A DNA stretch of 64,000 nucleotides from Chitinophagaceae bacterium (GTDB lineage: Bacteria > Bacteroidota > Bacteroidia > Chitinophagales > Chitinophagaceae): assembly GCA_014379345.1 (NCBI GenBank), contig JACMLY010000090.1, positions 1 to 64,000 of the forward strand, written 5' to 3'. Positions 8,148 to 16,497 of this stretch are shown one piece after another (the stretch's first letter is position 1; each line of letters begins with the position of its first letter). The notes beneath the pieces were generated by a model. That model was not told where the DNA came from. It ran no database searches and worked only from the letters and a program-made list of their open reading frames with translations. Both the position numbers and the translations under genes were made by a program.

Positions 8148-9380
8148 TCAAACCAATTTATCATCCAGCACCCCTACCCCGGCGTTCATTACTTGTGTTT
8201 GATATTGCCCGAGTGCTTTTTCTAAACAATCCATCGCCTTATTCAACGAATCTGTATTTAATACATAAGCGAACCGAACCTCGTTAGATCCCAATCCCTT
8301 TGTTCCGTAAAAACCGGTTGCCGGGGCAAGCATCACTGTTTGCTGATTATAACTAAACGACTCGAGTAACCATTGGCAAAACCTGTCGGCGTCGTCTATT
8401 GGTAAACGGGCTATTGCATAAAAAGCTCCACCCGGATTGGGGCAAAAGACGCCCGGCATTGCGTTCAGCCTTTTCACAAGCGTATCACGACGTTTTAAAT
8501 ATTCCAATTTTGTTCCATCAAAATAATCATCGGGAAGATCTACGGCAGCTTCTCCTAAAATCTGTGCGAATGATGGAGGACTCAGTCGCGCCTGTGCAAA
8601 TTTCAAGACCGTATCCAGAACTTTCCTGTTCTTCGTTACCAAAGCGCCTATCCGTCCTCCACATGCGCTATACCTTTTCGAAATGGTATCCATCAATACC
8701 ACATGCTCATCGACTCCTTTCAAATGCATGGCGCTGATATGCTCACCTTCATAACAAAACTCACGGTAAGCCTCATCGGCGAATAAATAAAGATTGTGTT
8801 TGATGATAATCTGCTTCAGCGTTTCCATTTCCTGTCTGCTATACAGATAACCAGTAGGATTGTTTGGATTGCAGATAACGATGGCTTTTGTTTTCGGCGT
8901 AATTACTTTTTCAAATTCTTCAATAGGGGGTAACGCAAATCCGGTTTCAATAACAGAAGTAATAGGTTTTACGATAATGTCGGCCGCGACCGCAAATCCG
9001 TTGTAATTAGCATAAAAAGGTTCGGGTATGATCACCTCATCGCCCGCATCCAGGCAACTCATGAAGCCAAACAGGATTGCTTCTGAACCTCCTGTCGTGA
9101 CGATGATCTGCGTGTGATCGATTTGTATGCCTGTTTTTTTATAATATTCAACCAGTTTACGCCGGTAGCTCTCGTGGCCGGCGCTATGGCTGTATTCCAA
9201 AACTTTGAAATCTGCATGTCGAACCGCATCCATGATCTGTTTCGGCGTTTCGATATCGGGTTGTCCTATATTTAAATGATACACTTTGATGCCCTTTTTC
9301 TTTGCAGCCTCGGCAAATGGAACCAATTTCCTGATAGGCGAGGAGGGCATTTGCTGGCCACGATGGGAAATACTAAGCAT
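8148..9380 (-). CDS. Pyridoxal-phosphate-dependent aminotransferase, class I/II
   Basis: 410 residues, full length for fold-type I aminotransferases of the aspartate aminotransferase group. Visible landmarks are the N-terminal NIGQPDIETP, the cofactor-contact loop TTGGSEA, NPNNPTG at 171-177, DEAY with D202 and Y205, the Schiff-base lysine K235 in TISKRYSACGGR, and the C-terminal substrate-binding Arg in NEVRFAY. It transfers an amino group between an amino acid and a 2-oxo acid in the cytoplasm. The exact substrate cannot be read from sequence; aspartate or an aromatic/branched amino acid are the usual options. It stands alone between repeat regions, with no operon partner. Confidence 0.93.
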   Translation of the reverse strand: MLSISHRGQQMPSSPIRKLVPFAEAAKKKGIKVYHLNIGQPDIETPKQIMDAVRHADFKVLEYSHSAGHESYRRKLVEYYKKTGIQIDHTQIIVTTGGSEAILFGFMSCLDAGDEVIIPEPFYANYNGFAVAADIIVKPITSVIETGFALPPIEEFEKVITPKTKAIVICNPNNPTGYLYSRQEMETLKQIIIKHNLYLFADEAYREFCYEGEHISAMHLKGVDEHVVLMDTISKRYSACGGRIGALVTKNRKVLDTVLKFAQARLSPPSFAQILGEAAVDLPDDYFDGTKLEYLKRRDTLVKRLNAMPGVFCPNPGGAFYAIARLPIDDADRFCQWLLESFSYNQQTVMLAPATGFYGTKGLGSNEVRFAYVLNTDSLNKAMDCLEKALGQYQTQVMNAGVGVLDDKLV

Positions 9381-9428
9381 GAGAATATTGTTTAGCGGCT
9401 AAAAGAACACAAGATAAAGAAACTAATC

Positions 9429-9480
9429 TTGCCACTAATTGCACGAATTACCACGAATTAATTCGTGCAATCTGTGGCAA
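9429..9480. repeat. TTGCCAC-type inverted repeat
   Basis: Arms 9429-9450 and 9459-9480 (22 bp, two mismatches), containing GCACGAATTA and its complement. Same family as 2491 and 34326. It lies between the 5' end of the aminotransferase gene and the terminator of the DUF1573 pair. Confidence 0.75.
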
Positions 9481-9514
9481 AAAAAATCCTTCACAGTCAA
9501 AGACTATGAAGGAT
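9479..9514 (-). terminator. Intrinsic terminator of the DUF1573 pair
   Basis: Stem ATCCTTCA (9486-9493) with TGAAGGAT (9507-9514), extended inside by AGTC/GACT. On the minus strand it is followed by a run of seven or more T (9485 down to 9479). It lies 20 bp beyond the stop at 9534. Confidence 0.8.
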
Positions 9515-9533
9515 AGATATGAATAAAATGAAT

Positions 9534-9992
9534 TTATTTATTTCCGCCTGTCTTAGACGTTTTAGAACCTTTTTCTTTCTCAAATTTTGCATAGTCGTCA
9601 GCAGTAAGCACGTCACCGGTGATCCTGATCTCAAGTGGAGCATCAATGCCCGCTACTTTCACGGTAATTGTTTTATTAAATGGCCCGGCTGCGGCTGCAT
9701 TAAAACCCGCAGTGATCTTGTCTGCTTTTCCCGCCGCTACAGGTGCCTGGGGGAAAACAGGAGTTGTACATCCGCAGGATGGAGTAGCCGATTCTATTAT
9801 TACAGGCTTATCACTGGTATTTGAAAAAACAAAATCATGATTTACCGGAGCATTTTGTTTGATCTTACCAAAATTGTAAGTCAGTTCTTTGAATTTTACA
9901 ACATCTTCCGCTTTTTTCTGCTGGGTAGCGTTTTGTGCAAATAATGCAGCTGAAACAAAAACAGCTGTAACTGCTAACATAATTTTCTTCAT
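9534..9992 (-). CDS. DUF1573 family exported protein (second gene of pair)
   Basis: 152 residues with a Sec signal peptide (MKKIMLAVTAVFVSAALFAQ). The mature part is a DUF1573 domain, an ASH/HYDIN-like immunoglobulin fold, with the signature YNFGKIKQNAPVNHDF and the cysteine motif SCGCTTP. A basic, low-complexity tail (KGSKTSKTGGNK) follows. The gene begins 3 bp after the stop of a paralogue, so the two form an operon ending at the terminator 9479-9514. DUF1573 proteins are abundant secreted or periplasmic proteins of Bacteroidota; no biochemical role is established. The conserved Cys pair could form a disulfide or bind metal. Confidence 0.88.
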   Translation of the reverse strand: MKKIMLAVTAVFVSAALFAQNATQQKKAEDVVKFKELTYNFGKIKQNAPVNHDFVFSNTSDKPVIIESATPSCGCTTPVFPQAPVAAGKADKITAGFNAAAAGPFNKTITVKVAGIDAPLEIRITGDVLTADDYAKFEKEKGSKTSKTGGNK

Positions 9993-9995
9993 ATT

Positions 9996-10448
9996 CTATT
10001 GATTTGTTTGTTTAAGTAAAGAGATAGATGAATTAACGGGCGCCGAAGTTGCCGGACCTTTATAGACATTTCCGGAAATAATCAGCGTGGCAGTTTGGGT
10101 GCTGTTGTATTGGATTGCAATGCTTTTCGAGAATGGACCCTCATTCGCCGCATTGTATCCCACTTTGATCGTTGCGGTAGCCCCGGGCTGAATCGGCTCA
10201 TGACTCCATTCGGGCGTTGTGCAGCCGCAGGAGGCCTGCACATTATCTAATTTTAAAGGCTCTTTTCCGCTATTAATAATTTGGAATGTATGTGTTACGG
10301 GACGGTTCAACTGAATTTTGCCAAAGTCGTACTTTGTTTCTTTTAACACAAGCGTCTCCATAACGGGAGCGCTAGCCGGAACAGCGGTTTGGGCTGATGT
10401 GGCAGCAAAAAAACAGGCGGATAATAACAACGTAAAAAGTCTTTTCAT
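9996..10448 (-). CDS. DUF1573 family exported protein (first gene of pair)
   Basis: 150 residues, signal peptide MKRLFTLLLSACFFAATSAQ, then one DUF1573 domain with KYDFGKIQLNRPVTHTF and SCGCTTPEW. It is a clear paralogue of the following gene 3 bp downstream, the result of tandem duplication. Unlike its partner it ends in a Ser/Thr-rich, neutral tail. Probably periplasmic or surface-associated. No lipobox is seen near the signal peptide end (the Cys in LLSACFF lies within the hydrophobic core), although lipoprotein processing cannot be fully excluded. Confidence 0.88.
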   Translation of the reverse strand: MKRLFTLLLSACFFAATSAQTAVPASAPVMETLVLKETKYDFGKIQLNRPVTHTFQIINSGKEPLKLDNVQASCGCTTPEWSHEPIQPGATATIKVGYNAANEGPFSKSIAIQYNSTQTATLIISGNVYKGPATSAPVNSSISLLKQTNQ

Positions 10449-10549
10449 AAAGGTTCTTTCGGGAACAATAAAATTACATCTAAAACGGTCGAATTGTCAA
10501 TAAATTTTCCAAATAGATTTAAAATTTAACAACCATGTCCCAATCCCTC

Positions 10550-10666
10550 CCTGAAACCTATAAGGTCTTGCAGATCACCTACCAACATGAGTTCCTGCCT
10601 GAAATCTATAACGTCTTGTGAGATCACTCACCAACAGAAGCAAACTCCCACAGACCTTGTAGGTTT
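10550..10666. repeat. 48-bp direct repeat with dyad (ACCTATAAGGTC family)
   Basis: Two imperfect 48-bp units start at 10550 and 10598 (CCTGAAACCTATAAGGTC, CCTGAAATCTATAACGTC). GACCTTGTAGGTTT at 10653-10666 is a near complement of AAACCTATAAGGTC at 10554-10567. This is the main content of the 331-bp gap 10449-10779; the rest shows nothing recognisable apart from the box at 10768. Confidence 0.65.
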
Positions 10667-10767
10667 TTAATAAAGGAAAAAAAAAGACTTATGCACTTGA
10701 TTTTCACAGGTTAAAATCAAAGCTTTGTGAATTTTCCCGGAGGGGGAATTTTTTTATAAAATTCCTG

Positions 10768-10775
10768 TAGGTTTG
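10768..10775 (+). promoter_or_regulatory. -7 box TAGGTTTG of the E1 gene
   Basis: An exact match to TAnnTTTG lies only 4 bp before the ATG at 10780, with no TTTG at the expected -33 position. If used, the transcript would be nearly leaderless. Confidence is low because the -33 box is missing. Confidence 0.3.
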
Positions 10776-10779
10776 CCAC

Positions 10780-13173
10780 ATGGAAAACGTTTCAAATACG
10801 GATTCTCTTGCTTATGAAAAACTTTCCTTCGACCGGTTTCGGGATGAGGTCCTCAAGGACTACAGAGTGGCTTGCGAAAGTAGAGAAGCGAGCCTCTTAG
10901 GTCGTAAAGAAGTACTTACCGGCAAAGCTAAATTTGGCATCTTCGGCGATGGCAAGGAAGTGGTACAAATAGCAGTTGCCAAATTTTTTCAACCGGGCGA
11001 TTTTTTATCCGGCTATTACCGCGATCAGACGCTCGCTTTTGCAAGCGGCCAGGCCACCATGGAAGAATTTTTCTCACAATTATATGCCGATCCGGATACA
11101 GCTAATGAGCCGCATAGTTCCGGACGCCAGATGAACTCACATTTCGCCACCGAAATGGTCGACAAAAACGGCGAATGGCTCGATATAGCGAATCGAAAGA
11201 ACATAGCAGCAGGTATGGCACCCACTGCTGCCCAGATGCCAAGATCTCTTGGTTTTGCCCTGGCTTCAAAATTATTCAGGCATTCCCCTGTTTTGCAGCA
11301 CCTGACTCACCTGAGTAATAACGGAAACGAAGTTTGCTTTTGTACCATTGGTGATGCTTCTACATCAGAAGGTCATTTTTGGGAAACGATCAATGCAGCA
11401 GGGGTGTTGCAGGTGCCGCTGGCCATTTTTGTATGGGATGATGGGTACGGCATTTCAGTGCCTAAGGAATATCAAACCATTAAAGGCTCTATTTCTGAAG
11501 CTTTAAAAGGCATGCAGATCAAGGAAGAAAGTAATGGTGTGGAAATCTATAAATTAAAAGCCTGGGATTATGCCGGCATGTGCGAGGTATTTGAGACCGC
11601 CATTCAAAAAATACGCGATACCCATACACCCGCGCTGTTTCACATAGAAGAAGTAACACAACCCCAGGGTCATTCAACATCCGGAAGCCACGAGCGGTAT
11701 AAATCTACCGAACGACTGGAGTGGGAACGGGAATGGGATGCAAATAAAAAAATGCGTGAATGGATATTGTCGAATGCTCTTGCGAGTGAAGAAGAGCTCG
11801 ATGAAATAGAAGTGCAATCAAAAAGTTTTGTGCGTCATAGCAGGCAGACTGCATGGGAAAAATTCAGTGCGCCTATTAAAGAACAGGTGGCCAGGTCGAT
11901 TGAATTAATAAACGAATTAATTAATGGTGGGATCGGTGAAAGCCAGAAGATAGGAAAAATTGCTTTTGCGCTCCATTCAAATCGCGAACCACAACGCAAA
12001 GACGTTTTAAAAGCATTGCACAGTGTTCTTCTATTGACCGGCGAATCGGTGCAGTCGCAAAAAATGCATGATTATTATAAGACGCTATTGAAGGAGGGAT
12101 ATGATTATTACGGGTCTCATTTGTATGATGAAAGTCCTAAAAAATCTTTGCTTACTTCCGCTACACAATTGGAGTTTGCGAATGACGCCCCCCTATTAAA
12201 CGGATTTGAGATACTCAACAAATATTTTGATGAATTATTCCGTAGCAATTCAAGGGTAATTGCCTTTGGAGAAGATGTGGGAAAAATAGGCGATGTGAAC
12301 CAGGGATTCGCCGGCCTGCAATTGAAACATGGCGAGCATCGCATATTTGATACCGGAATACGCGAGCTGACAATTGTAGGGCAGGCGATCGGGCTCGCTG
12401 TCCGGGGCCTTCGTCCGATTGCAGAAATTCAATACCTCGACTATATACTCTATGGACTGCAACCGCTCAGCGATGATGCCGCTTCTTTGCATTGGCGTAC
12501 AAAAGGCAGACAAAGTTCGCCATTGATCATCCGCACGCGCGGTCACCGGCTCGAAGGTATCTGGCATAGCGGATCGCCAATGGGTTTAATGGTGCACTCA
12601 TTAAGAGGTTTTCATATTTGCGTACCACGCAATATGGTACAGGCAGCCGGTATGTACAATACTTTGTTGTCTGGAAATGATCCCGCTATTGTAGTCGAAA
12701 GTTTAAATGGATACCGGCTGAAAGAAAAGCTTCCGGCAAACCTGATATCCTATCGCGTACCATTAGGGGTACCGGAGATCATCAGGGAAGGATCCGATGT
12801 AACCATTGTTTCCTATGGCTCTGTATTGCGGATCATTCAGGAAGCTGCAGAAATATTGGAAGAGATGGACATACAGTGTGAAACAATAGATATACAAACA
12901 CTACTTCCTTTCGATACGAATCACAGCATTCTTGAATCCCTTAAAAAAACCAACCGGATCGTATTTGTGGACGAGGATGTTCCGGGTGGCGCGGCTGGCT
13001 ATATGTTTACTAAAGTAATGGAAGAACAGGGGGGGTACCGATGGCTGGATGTTGCTCCACGAACCATCACAGGAAAGGCGCACCGCCCCAGCTATGGCAG
13101 CGATGGCGATTATTTCAGCAAGCCCAATACGGAAGAAATTGTAGATGTCATCCGGCAAATGATGGCAGAATAA
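10780..13173 (+). CDS. Fused alpha/beta E1 component of a 2-oxoacid dehydrogenase
   Basis: 797 residues joining both E1 subunits in one chain. Residues ~20-400 are the alpha part with the thiamine-diphosphate motif starting GDAST at 191 and ending WDDGYGIS near 220-225. HSSGRQMNSHF (112-122) is typical of E1 alpha. A linker of about 60 residues follows, then the beta part (~470-797) with AFGEDVGKIGDVNQGF and a transketolase C-terminal domain (VDEDVPGG). The enzyme decarboxylates a 2-oxo acid and passes the acyl group to E2 lipoate. In Bacteroidota this fused form is usually annotated as the branched-chain (2-oxoisovalerate) or pyruvate enzyme; which one is not settled here. No E2 or E3 gene is nearby. 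Confidence 0.93.
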   Translation: MENVSNTDSLAYEKLSFDRFRDEVLKDYRVACESREASLLGRKEVLTGKAKFGIFGDGKEVVQIAVAKFFQPGDFLSGYYRDQTLAFASGQATMEEFFSQLYADPDTANEPHSSGRQMNSHFATEMVDKNGEWLDIANRKNIAAGMAPTAAQMPRSLGFALASKLFRHSPVLQHLTHLSNNGNEVCFCTIGDASTSEGHFWETINAAGVLQVPLAIFVWDDGYGISVPKEYQTIKGSISEALKGMQIKEESNGVEIYKLKAWDYAGMCEVFETAIQKIRDTHTPALFHIEEVTQPQGHSTSGSHERYKSTERLEWEREWDANKKMREWILSNALASEEELDEIEVQSKSFVRHSRQTAWEKFSAPIKEQVARSIELINELINGGIGESQKIGKIAFALHSNREPQRKDVLKALHSVLLLTGESVQSQKMHDYYKTLLKEGYDYYGSHLYDESPKKSLLTSATQLEFANDAPLLNGFEILNKYFDELFRSNSRVIAFGEDVGKIGDVNQGFAGLQLKHGEHRIFDTGIRELTIVGQAIGLAVRGLRPIAEIQYLDYILYGLQPLSDDAASLHWRTKGRQSSPLIIRTRGHRLEGIWHSGSPMGLMVHSLRGFHICVPRNMVQAAGMYNTLLSGNDPAIVVESLNGYRLKEKLPANLISYRVPLGVPEIIREGSDVTIVSYGSVLRIIQEAAEILEEMDIQCETIDIQTLLPFDTNHSILESLKKTNRIVFVDEDVPGGAAGYMFTKVMEEQGGYRWLDVAPRTITGKAHRPSYGSDGDYFSKPNTEEIVDVIRQMMAE

Positions 13174-13265
13174 TGCAGCGCCAATTAACACGGATGCATT
13201 CATGAAGACGATTCCTATCCCGGTAATTAAATTTTTCGTTCATAGTTTTACCCGAAATTATTTGC

Positions 13266-14060
13266 ATGAAGTATGCGCTTTACCAGGTTGATGCTTTTAC
13301 CGATCGGCTTTTCGGTGGTAACCCTGCTGCTGTAATTCCATTATCGCAATGGATCGACGATTCGCTGATGCAGCAGTTAGCCATGGAAAACAATCTTAGC
13401 GAAACGGTTTTTTTTGTCGCCTCCGGGAGACCAGACGCTGATTATGAAATAAGATGGTTCACTCCTGTACTGGAAATTAATCTTTGTGGTCATGCAACGT
13501 TGGCATCGGCATTTATTCTTTTCAATAAATTAGGATATTCGAAAGAGAGTATCCGGTTCTCTTGTAAAAGTGGAATACTGACCGTTACAAGAAAAAATGA
13601 TATTATTAAAATGGATTTCCCGTCCTGGAAACCCGAGCCTGTTACCCAGGATTATTCCGGTCTAATAACAGCATTAGGAAATGTTTCAGTTAAAGGAGTT
13701 TATAAACATCGCGACGTTTTGATTGAGCTTGCTGATGAGGAATCAGTCAGAAATTGCGAGCCGGATTTTACCATGCTGAAAAAGATCGGTGAGAAGGTAA
13801 TTATCACATCCAAAGGCAATGAGGTTGATTTTGTATCGAGATTCTTCGCCCCCATTGCCGGCATAGATGAGGATCCCGTTACCGGGTCTGCCCACTCCCA
13901 GTTGATCCCTTTCTGGTCAGAAAAATCCGGAAAGACAACGCTGCATGCAAAACAGTTATCTCAACGGGGCGGAGAGTTGTGGTGCGAATACCTGGGAGAC
14001 CGTGTGATGATGGGTGGCAAATGTGTATTTTATATGAAAGGAGAAATTGAACTGTCGTAA
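13266..14060 (+). CDS. PhzF-family isomerase/epimerase-like protein
   Basis: 264 residues covering the whole two-lobed PhzF/diaminopimelate-epimerase-like fold. Signature residues: VDAFTDRLFGGNPAAV at the N terminus, the catalytic Glu E46 in NNLSETVF, the CGHATLAS loop (74-81) and DEDPVTGSAH (201-210). PhzF in phenazine producers isomerises a dihydro-hydroxyanthranilate, but most family members lie outside phenazine clusters and have unknown substrates. No phenazine gene is present here, so only a family-level call is made. It lies 92 bp downstream of the E1 gene and overlaps the next gene by 14 bp. Confidence 0.92.
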   Translation: MKYALYQVDAFTDRLFGGNPAAVIPLSQWIDDSLMQQLAMENNLSETVFFVASGRPDADYEIRWFTPVLEINLCGHATLASAFILFNKLGYSKESIRFSCKSGILTVTRKNDIIKMDFPSWKPEPVTQDYSGLITALGNVSVKGVYKHRDVLIELADEESVRNCEPDFTMLKKIGEKVIITSKGNEVDFVSRFFAPIAGIDEDPVTGSAHSQLIPFWSEKSGKTTLHAKQLSQRGGELWCEYLGDRVMMGGKCVFYMKGEIELS

Positions 14061-14376
14061 AATTTATATAGTGCTAAACACTTCCGAAAAAAGATTTATT
14101 CGTTACTGGCAGGAACAACGGACCGGTGGCCGGTGGTCATATTACACATTGTATATTGTCATCGGAACTTTTATCGCAACTATTATTTTTTCTACTTTTT
14201 TATTTCTGTTTTTCCAGATCGTTTTTGGCTCCATCAGTTTTTGGATGGCATTATTAACAGCATTTTTAATCAGCTCCTTAGCTACAGTGCTGACATGGTC
14301 TTCTAATGAAAAAAAGTTCAAAAAAATTATTCGCCGCGAAATAGAAGAAGGAGCGGGGGGGGTGAGTGGTGAATAA
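14047..14376 (+). CDS. Small protein with two membrane segments, unknown function
   Basis: 109 residues from the ATG at 14047, which overlaps the PhzF-like gene by 14 bp; a GTG at 14071 just after that stop is an alternative start. Two hydrophobic segments (about residues 33-60 and 66-87) are flanked by basic stretches (KRFIRYWQEQR and KKFKKIIRREIEE), so both ends should face the cytoplasm. The C terminus runs into a heptamer-like GGTGAGTGGTGAAT tract that supplies the last residues. No family recognised. Translational coupling with the PhzF-like gene is likely. Confidence 0.65.
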   Translation: MNCRKIYIVLNTSEKRFIRYWQEQRTGGRWSYYTLYIVIGTFIATIIFSTFLFLFFQIVFGSISFWMALLTAFLISSLATVLTWSSNEKKFKKIIRREIEEGAGGVSGE

Positions 14377-14417
14377 ATGTTCGATGTTCAATTTTAAATT
14401 CAATTTTGAATATGCAG

Positions 14418-14476
14418 TATCGCCAATGGAATGGTGAATGGTGAGTGGTGAATCATATACTATTCCATTGGCGATA
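14418..14476. repeat. 15-bp inverted repeat enclosing a heptamer block
   Basis: TATCGCCAATGGAAT (14418-14432) and its exact complement (14462-14476) enclose GGTGAAT, GGTGAGT, GGTGAAT (14433-14453). The gap 14377-14582 is filled by this and two further heptamer blocks. Confidence 0.85.
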
Positions 14477-14503
14477 TTCCACATAAATTGAATTAAACAT
14501 TAA

Positions 14504-14538
14504 ATTGAACATTGAGTGTTGAGCATTGAGTTTTGAAC
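14504..14538. repeat. Heptamer block, 5 units of ATTGA(a/g)(c/t)
   Basis: ATTGAAC, ATTGAGT, GTTGAGC, ATTGAGT, TTTGAAC with exact 7-bp period, intergenic. Confidence 0.85.
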
Positions 14539-14556
14539 ATTTGAACGAACATTTAT

Positions 14557-14577
14557 TCACTGACCACTGACCACTCA
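14557..14577. repeat. Heptamer block, 3 units of (c/t)CACT(g/c)A
   Basis: TCACTGA, CCACTGA, CCACTCA, ending 5 bp before the stop of the next minus-strand gene. It is complementary in type to the GGTGAGT units at 14433. Confidence 0.8.
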
Positions 14578-14582
14578 CCAAA

Positions 14583-14993
14583 TTAATCCAGGAACCTGGC
14601 TTTTGTTTCCGGCGTAGGGATCATGCATGATTCTTTTTTACCAAACCATCTATAACGGTTGCGGGCAATCAGGTTGTACACCGCGTCACGTACAAATGGC
14701 GGGAAGATCCAGAATATTTGTGTCCATTTCCAATACCAGGGGAGGTTCTTTAAAACATTCAATACTGCCGATGATCGCAACCGGGCCTTCTGCCCGTGTA
14801 TCAATACAAAGGAATCGAAATCGTGTGCAGGAAGATGGTATTGAAGAAGTAATTGACGGCCTCGTGCGGACTGAAGCGGTGCAAAAACAAATTTTTTTTG
14901 TTTGTCTTGCCTAATGATAAAATTGACCATCGAATTGCAATAATTGCAAACGCCATCAAAGAGTATTATGGGCTTATCGATGGGATCCATCAT
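14583..14993 (-). CDS. DCC-family thiol-disulfide oxidoreductase (DUF393)
   Basis: 136 residues, full length for the family. The defining motif is near the N terminus: ILFDGVCNYCNSMVNFI, with a CxxC pair, followed by the typical FAPLQSARGRQLL segment and the C-terminal YNLIARNRYRWFGK. DCC proteins adopt a thioredoxin-like fold and are presumed cytoplasmic redox proteins; physiological partners are unknown. The gene is downstream of yebC on the same strand, with a strong 20-bp-arm hairpin between them, so it is probably a separate transcript. The start at 14993 is well placed because the conserved domain begins at residue 8. Confidence 0.9.
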   Translation of the reverse strand: MMDPIDKPIILFDGVCNYCNSMVNFIIRQDKQKKFVFAPLQSARGRQLLLQYHLPAHDFDSFVLIHGQKARLRSSAVLNVLKNLPWYWKWTQIFWIFPPFVRDAVYNLIARNRYRWFGKKESCMIPTPETKARFLD

Positions 14994-15026
14994 TTAATTG
15001 TTTCAGATACGTCCGCCTAAAATCCA

Positions 15027-15094
15027 GTCTGACCGTCCCGGTCTGACTGGATTTTTCAGTCGCTGGAAGTCTGATCAGACCGGGACGGTCAGAC
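15027..15094. terminator. Hairpin of the GTCTGACCGTCC family after yebC
   Basis: Perfect 20-bp arms: 15027-15046 and 15075-15094, with a 28-base loop. It begins 9 bp past the yebC stop. The arm sequence is related to the tandem array at 22766 and to 58438. It probably terminates or stabilises the yebC mRNA end. Confidence 0.75.
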
Positions 15095-15102
15095 CAGACC
15101 GA

Positions 15103-15825
15103 TTATTTCAAATTATAAAACACTTTCTGAACATCTTCATCCTGTTCAAGCTTATCAACCAGTTTCAACACTTCCTGCGCGTGGTCTTCGGGAAGTTCCA
15201 CAGTGGTCACAGGTATCCATTCCAGCTCAGCACTGATGGGAGTAACTTTTCTTTCTTCCATCGCTTTTTGCAGATTTCCAAAATCATTAAAGGCGCAACG
15301 GGCAACCAAAACCTCTTCTCCGTTTTCACCGGTTCCCTCGCCCAATTCTTCCAGGCCATGGTCAATCAGTTCCAGTTCAAGTTCCCCGGCATTAAGACCT
15401 TCGGGCTTCATTTTAAAAACGCCCATTTTTTTGAATTGAAAGCTTACGCTGCCGCTATTACCAAGTGTGCCATTTCCTTTATTAAAATGTGATTTTACAT
15501 TGGCCACAGTTCTTACATGGTTATCTGTGGCAGTTTCTACCAGGATCGCCACACCGTGTGGTCCATACCCTTCATACAAGATCTCATCGTAGTTCGCCAT
15601 GTCTTTTCCCTGTGCTCTTTTAATCGCAGCTTCCACTCGATCCTTTGGCATGTTCACACTTTTAGCGTTTTGCATACAACGCCGCAGTGCAGGGTTCGTA
15701 GACGGATCAGGACCTCCGGTCTTCACCGCAATGGCAATTTCCTTTCCGATCCGGCTAAACTGCTTTGCCATTCGGTCCCACCGGGCAAACATGGTTGACT
15801 TGCGAACTTCAAAAATTCTACCCAT
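15103..15825 (-). CDS. yebC: YebC/PmpR family regulator
   Basis: 240 residues, three-domain YebC/TACO1 protein. Visible features: the N-terminal tail [21 protein letters not shown], the helical domain with [20 protein letters not shown], the highly conserved [13 protein letters not shown], then [19 protein letters not shown] and [10 protein letters not shown]. Family members bind DNA or act at the ribosome; recent work supports a role in translating difficult proline-containing sequences. The N terminus has the Bacteroidota form rather than the usual MAGHSKW. It is transcribed alone, ending in the hairpin at 15027. Confidence 0.95.
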   Translation of the reverse strand: MGRIFEVRKSTMFARWDRMAKQFSRIGKEIAIAVKTGGPDPSTNPALRRCMQNAKSVNMPKDRVEAAIKRAQGKDMANYDEILYEGYGPHGVAILVETATDNHVRTVANVKSHFNKGNGTLGNSGSVSFQFKKMGVFKMKPEGLNAGELELELIDHGLEELGEGTGENGEEVLVARCAFNDFGNLQKAMEERKVTPISAELEWIPVTTVELPEDHAQEVLKLVDKLEQDEDVQKVFYNLK

Positions 15826-15967
15826 ACTTGTTTTGTGTTGTTATCGATTATTGTGTTTCAGTTCGACCGTCGACCGAAAAAACAGACTGCGAAAATAACC
15901 CAACTTGAATTATGTTCTTATCGCTATTTATATTTCGGTGGAGGGTGGACGGTCGTCAGTCGACGTC

Positions 15968-16411
15968 TCATATCTCCGAAATCCTGGCCTGGTAAAATAA
16001 AACAGGCTGATGCGATTGCTTTTGCGCCATCCAGAACTGATTGAGTTCTTCGATGCTTAACTCCAGGGAGGAAATAGCGACTTCGAATTCTTTCTCATTG
16101 ATCTTCAACTGCAGGAATGGTTTCTTATCGAAATAATCACAAATCAGTTCAGTGAACTGGAGGCAATCGCTGTAATCGGGAATGTCCGCTATAATAAAAA
16201 ATGTAAATGCATAAATCGACTTGTCTGGCGGTGCACCATGCGAAAAATTTTTAGTCACCGGCTGATGGCCAAAACGGAGTAGTTCCAACCTCAGGTGTTT
16301 GGTTTTCCAGGCGCTGTCCGGAAGGATCCTGGTATTTTTTAGCTTGACCTTTTTCTCTTCGAAGTGAATAAAAATGTTTTCACCGATGATATTGAATATT
16401 TCTGGGAGCAT
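15968..16411 (-). CDS. Pvc16-like (DUF4255) protein, isolated
   Basis: 147 residues. The second half follows the pattern of the Pvc16 N-terminal domain (DUF4255), the cap/terminator protein of contractile injection systems: a helix with DYSDCLQFTELICDYFDKKP, then ELSIEELNQFWMAQKQ and a final strand VLFYQARISEI. In those systems it sits with sheath, tube and baseplate genes; none is found within this window. So this is an orphan relative or the lone outer gene of a distant locus. No signal peptide. The family call is by pattern recognition and moderate in confidence. Confidence 0.55.
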   Translation of the reverse strand: MLPEIFNIIGENIFIHFEEKKVKLKNTRILPDSAWKTKHLRLELLRFGHQPVTKNFSHGAPPDKSIYAFTFFIIADIPDYSDCLQFTELICDYFDKKPFLQLKINEKEFEVAISSLELSIEELNQFWMAQKQSHQPVLFYQARISEI

Positions 16412-16448
16412 TCTTTTGTGTTTATTTTCTCAAGTTACGTGAAAGCAT

Positions 16449-16476
16449 AAAAAAACCGCCCCTGATTTTGGGGCGG
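16449..16476 (-). terminator. Intrinsic terminator of the amino acid permease
   Basis: CCGCCCC (16456-16462), loop of 7, GGGGCGG (16470-16476), with a seven-T run on the minus strand (16455 to 16449). It lies 21 bp past the permease stop. Confidence 0.92.
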
Positions 16477-16497
16477 CAAAATGTTTTTCAATTAAAT

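Noticed and set aside
13266..14060. Phenazine biosynthesis locus suggested by the PhzF-like gene
   Set aside because: No other phz gene is present; isolated PhzF-family proteins are widespread with other functions.
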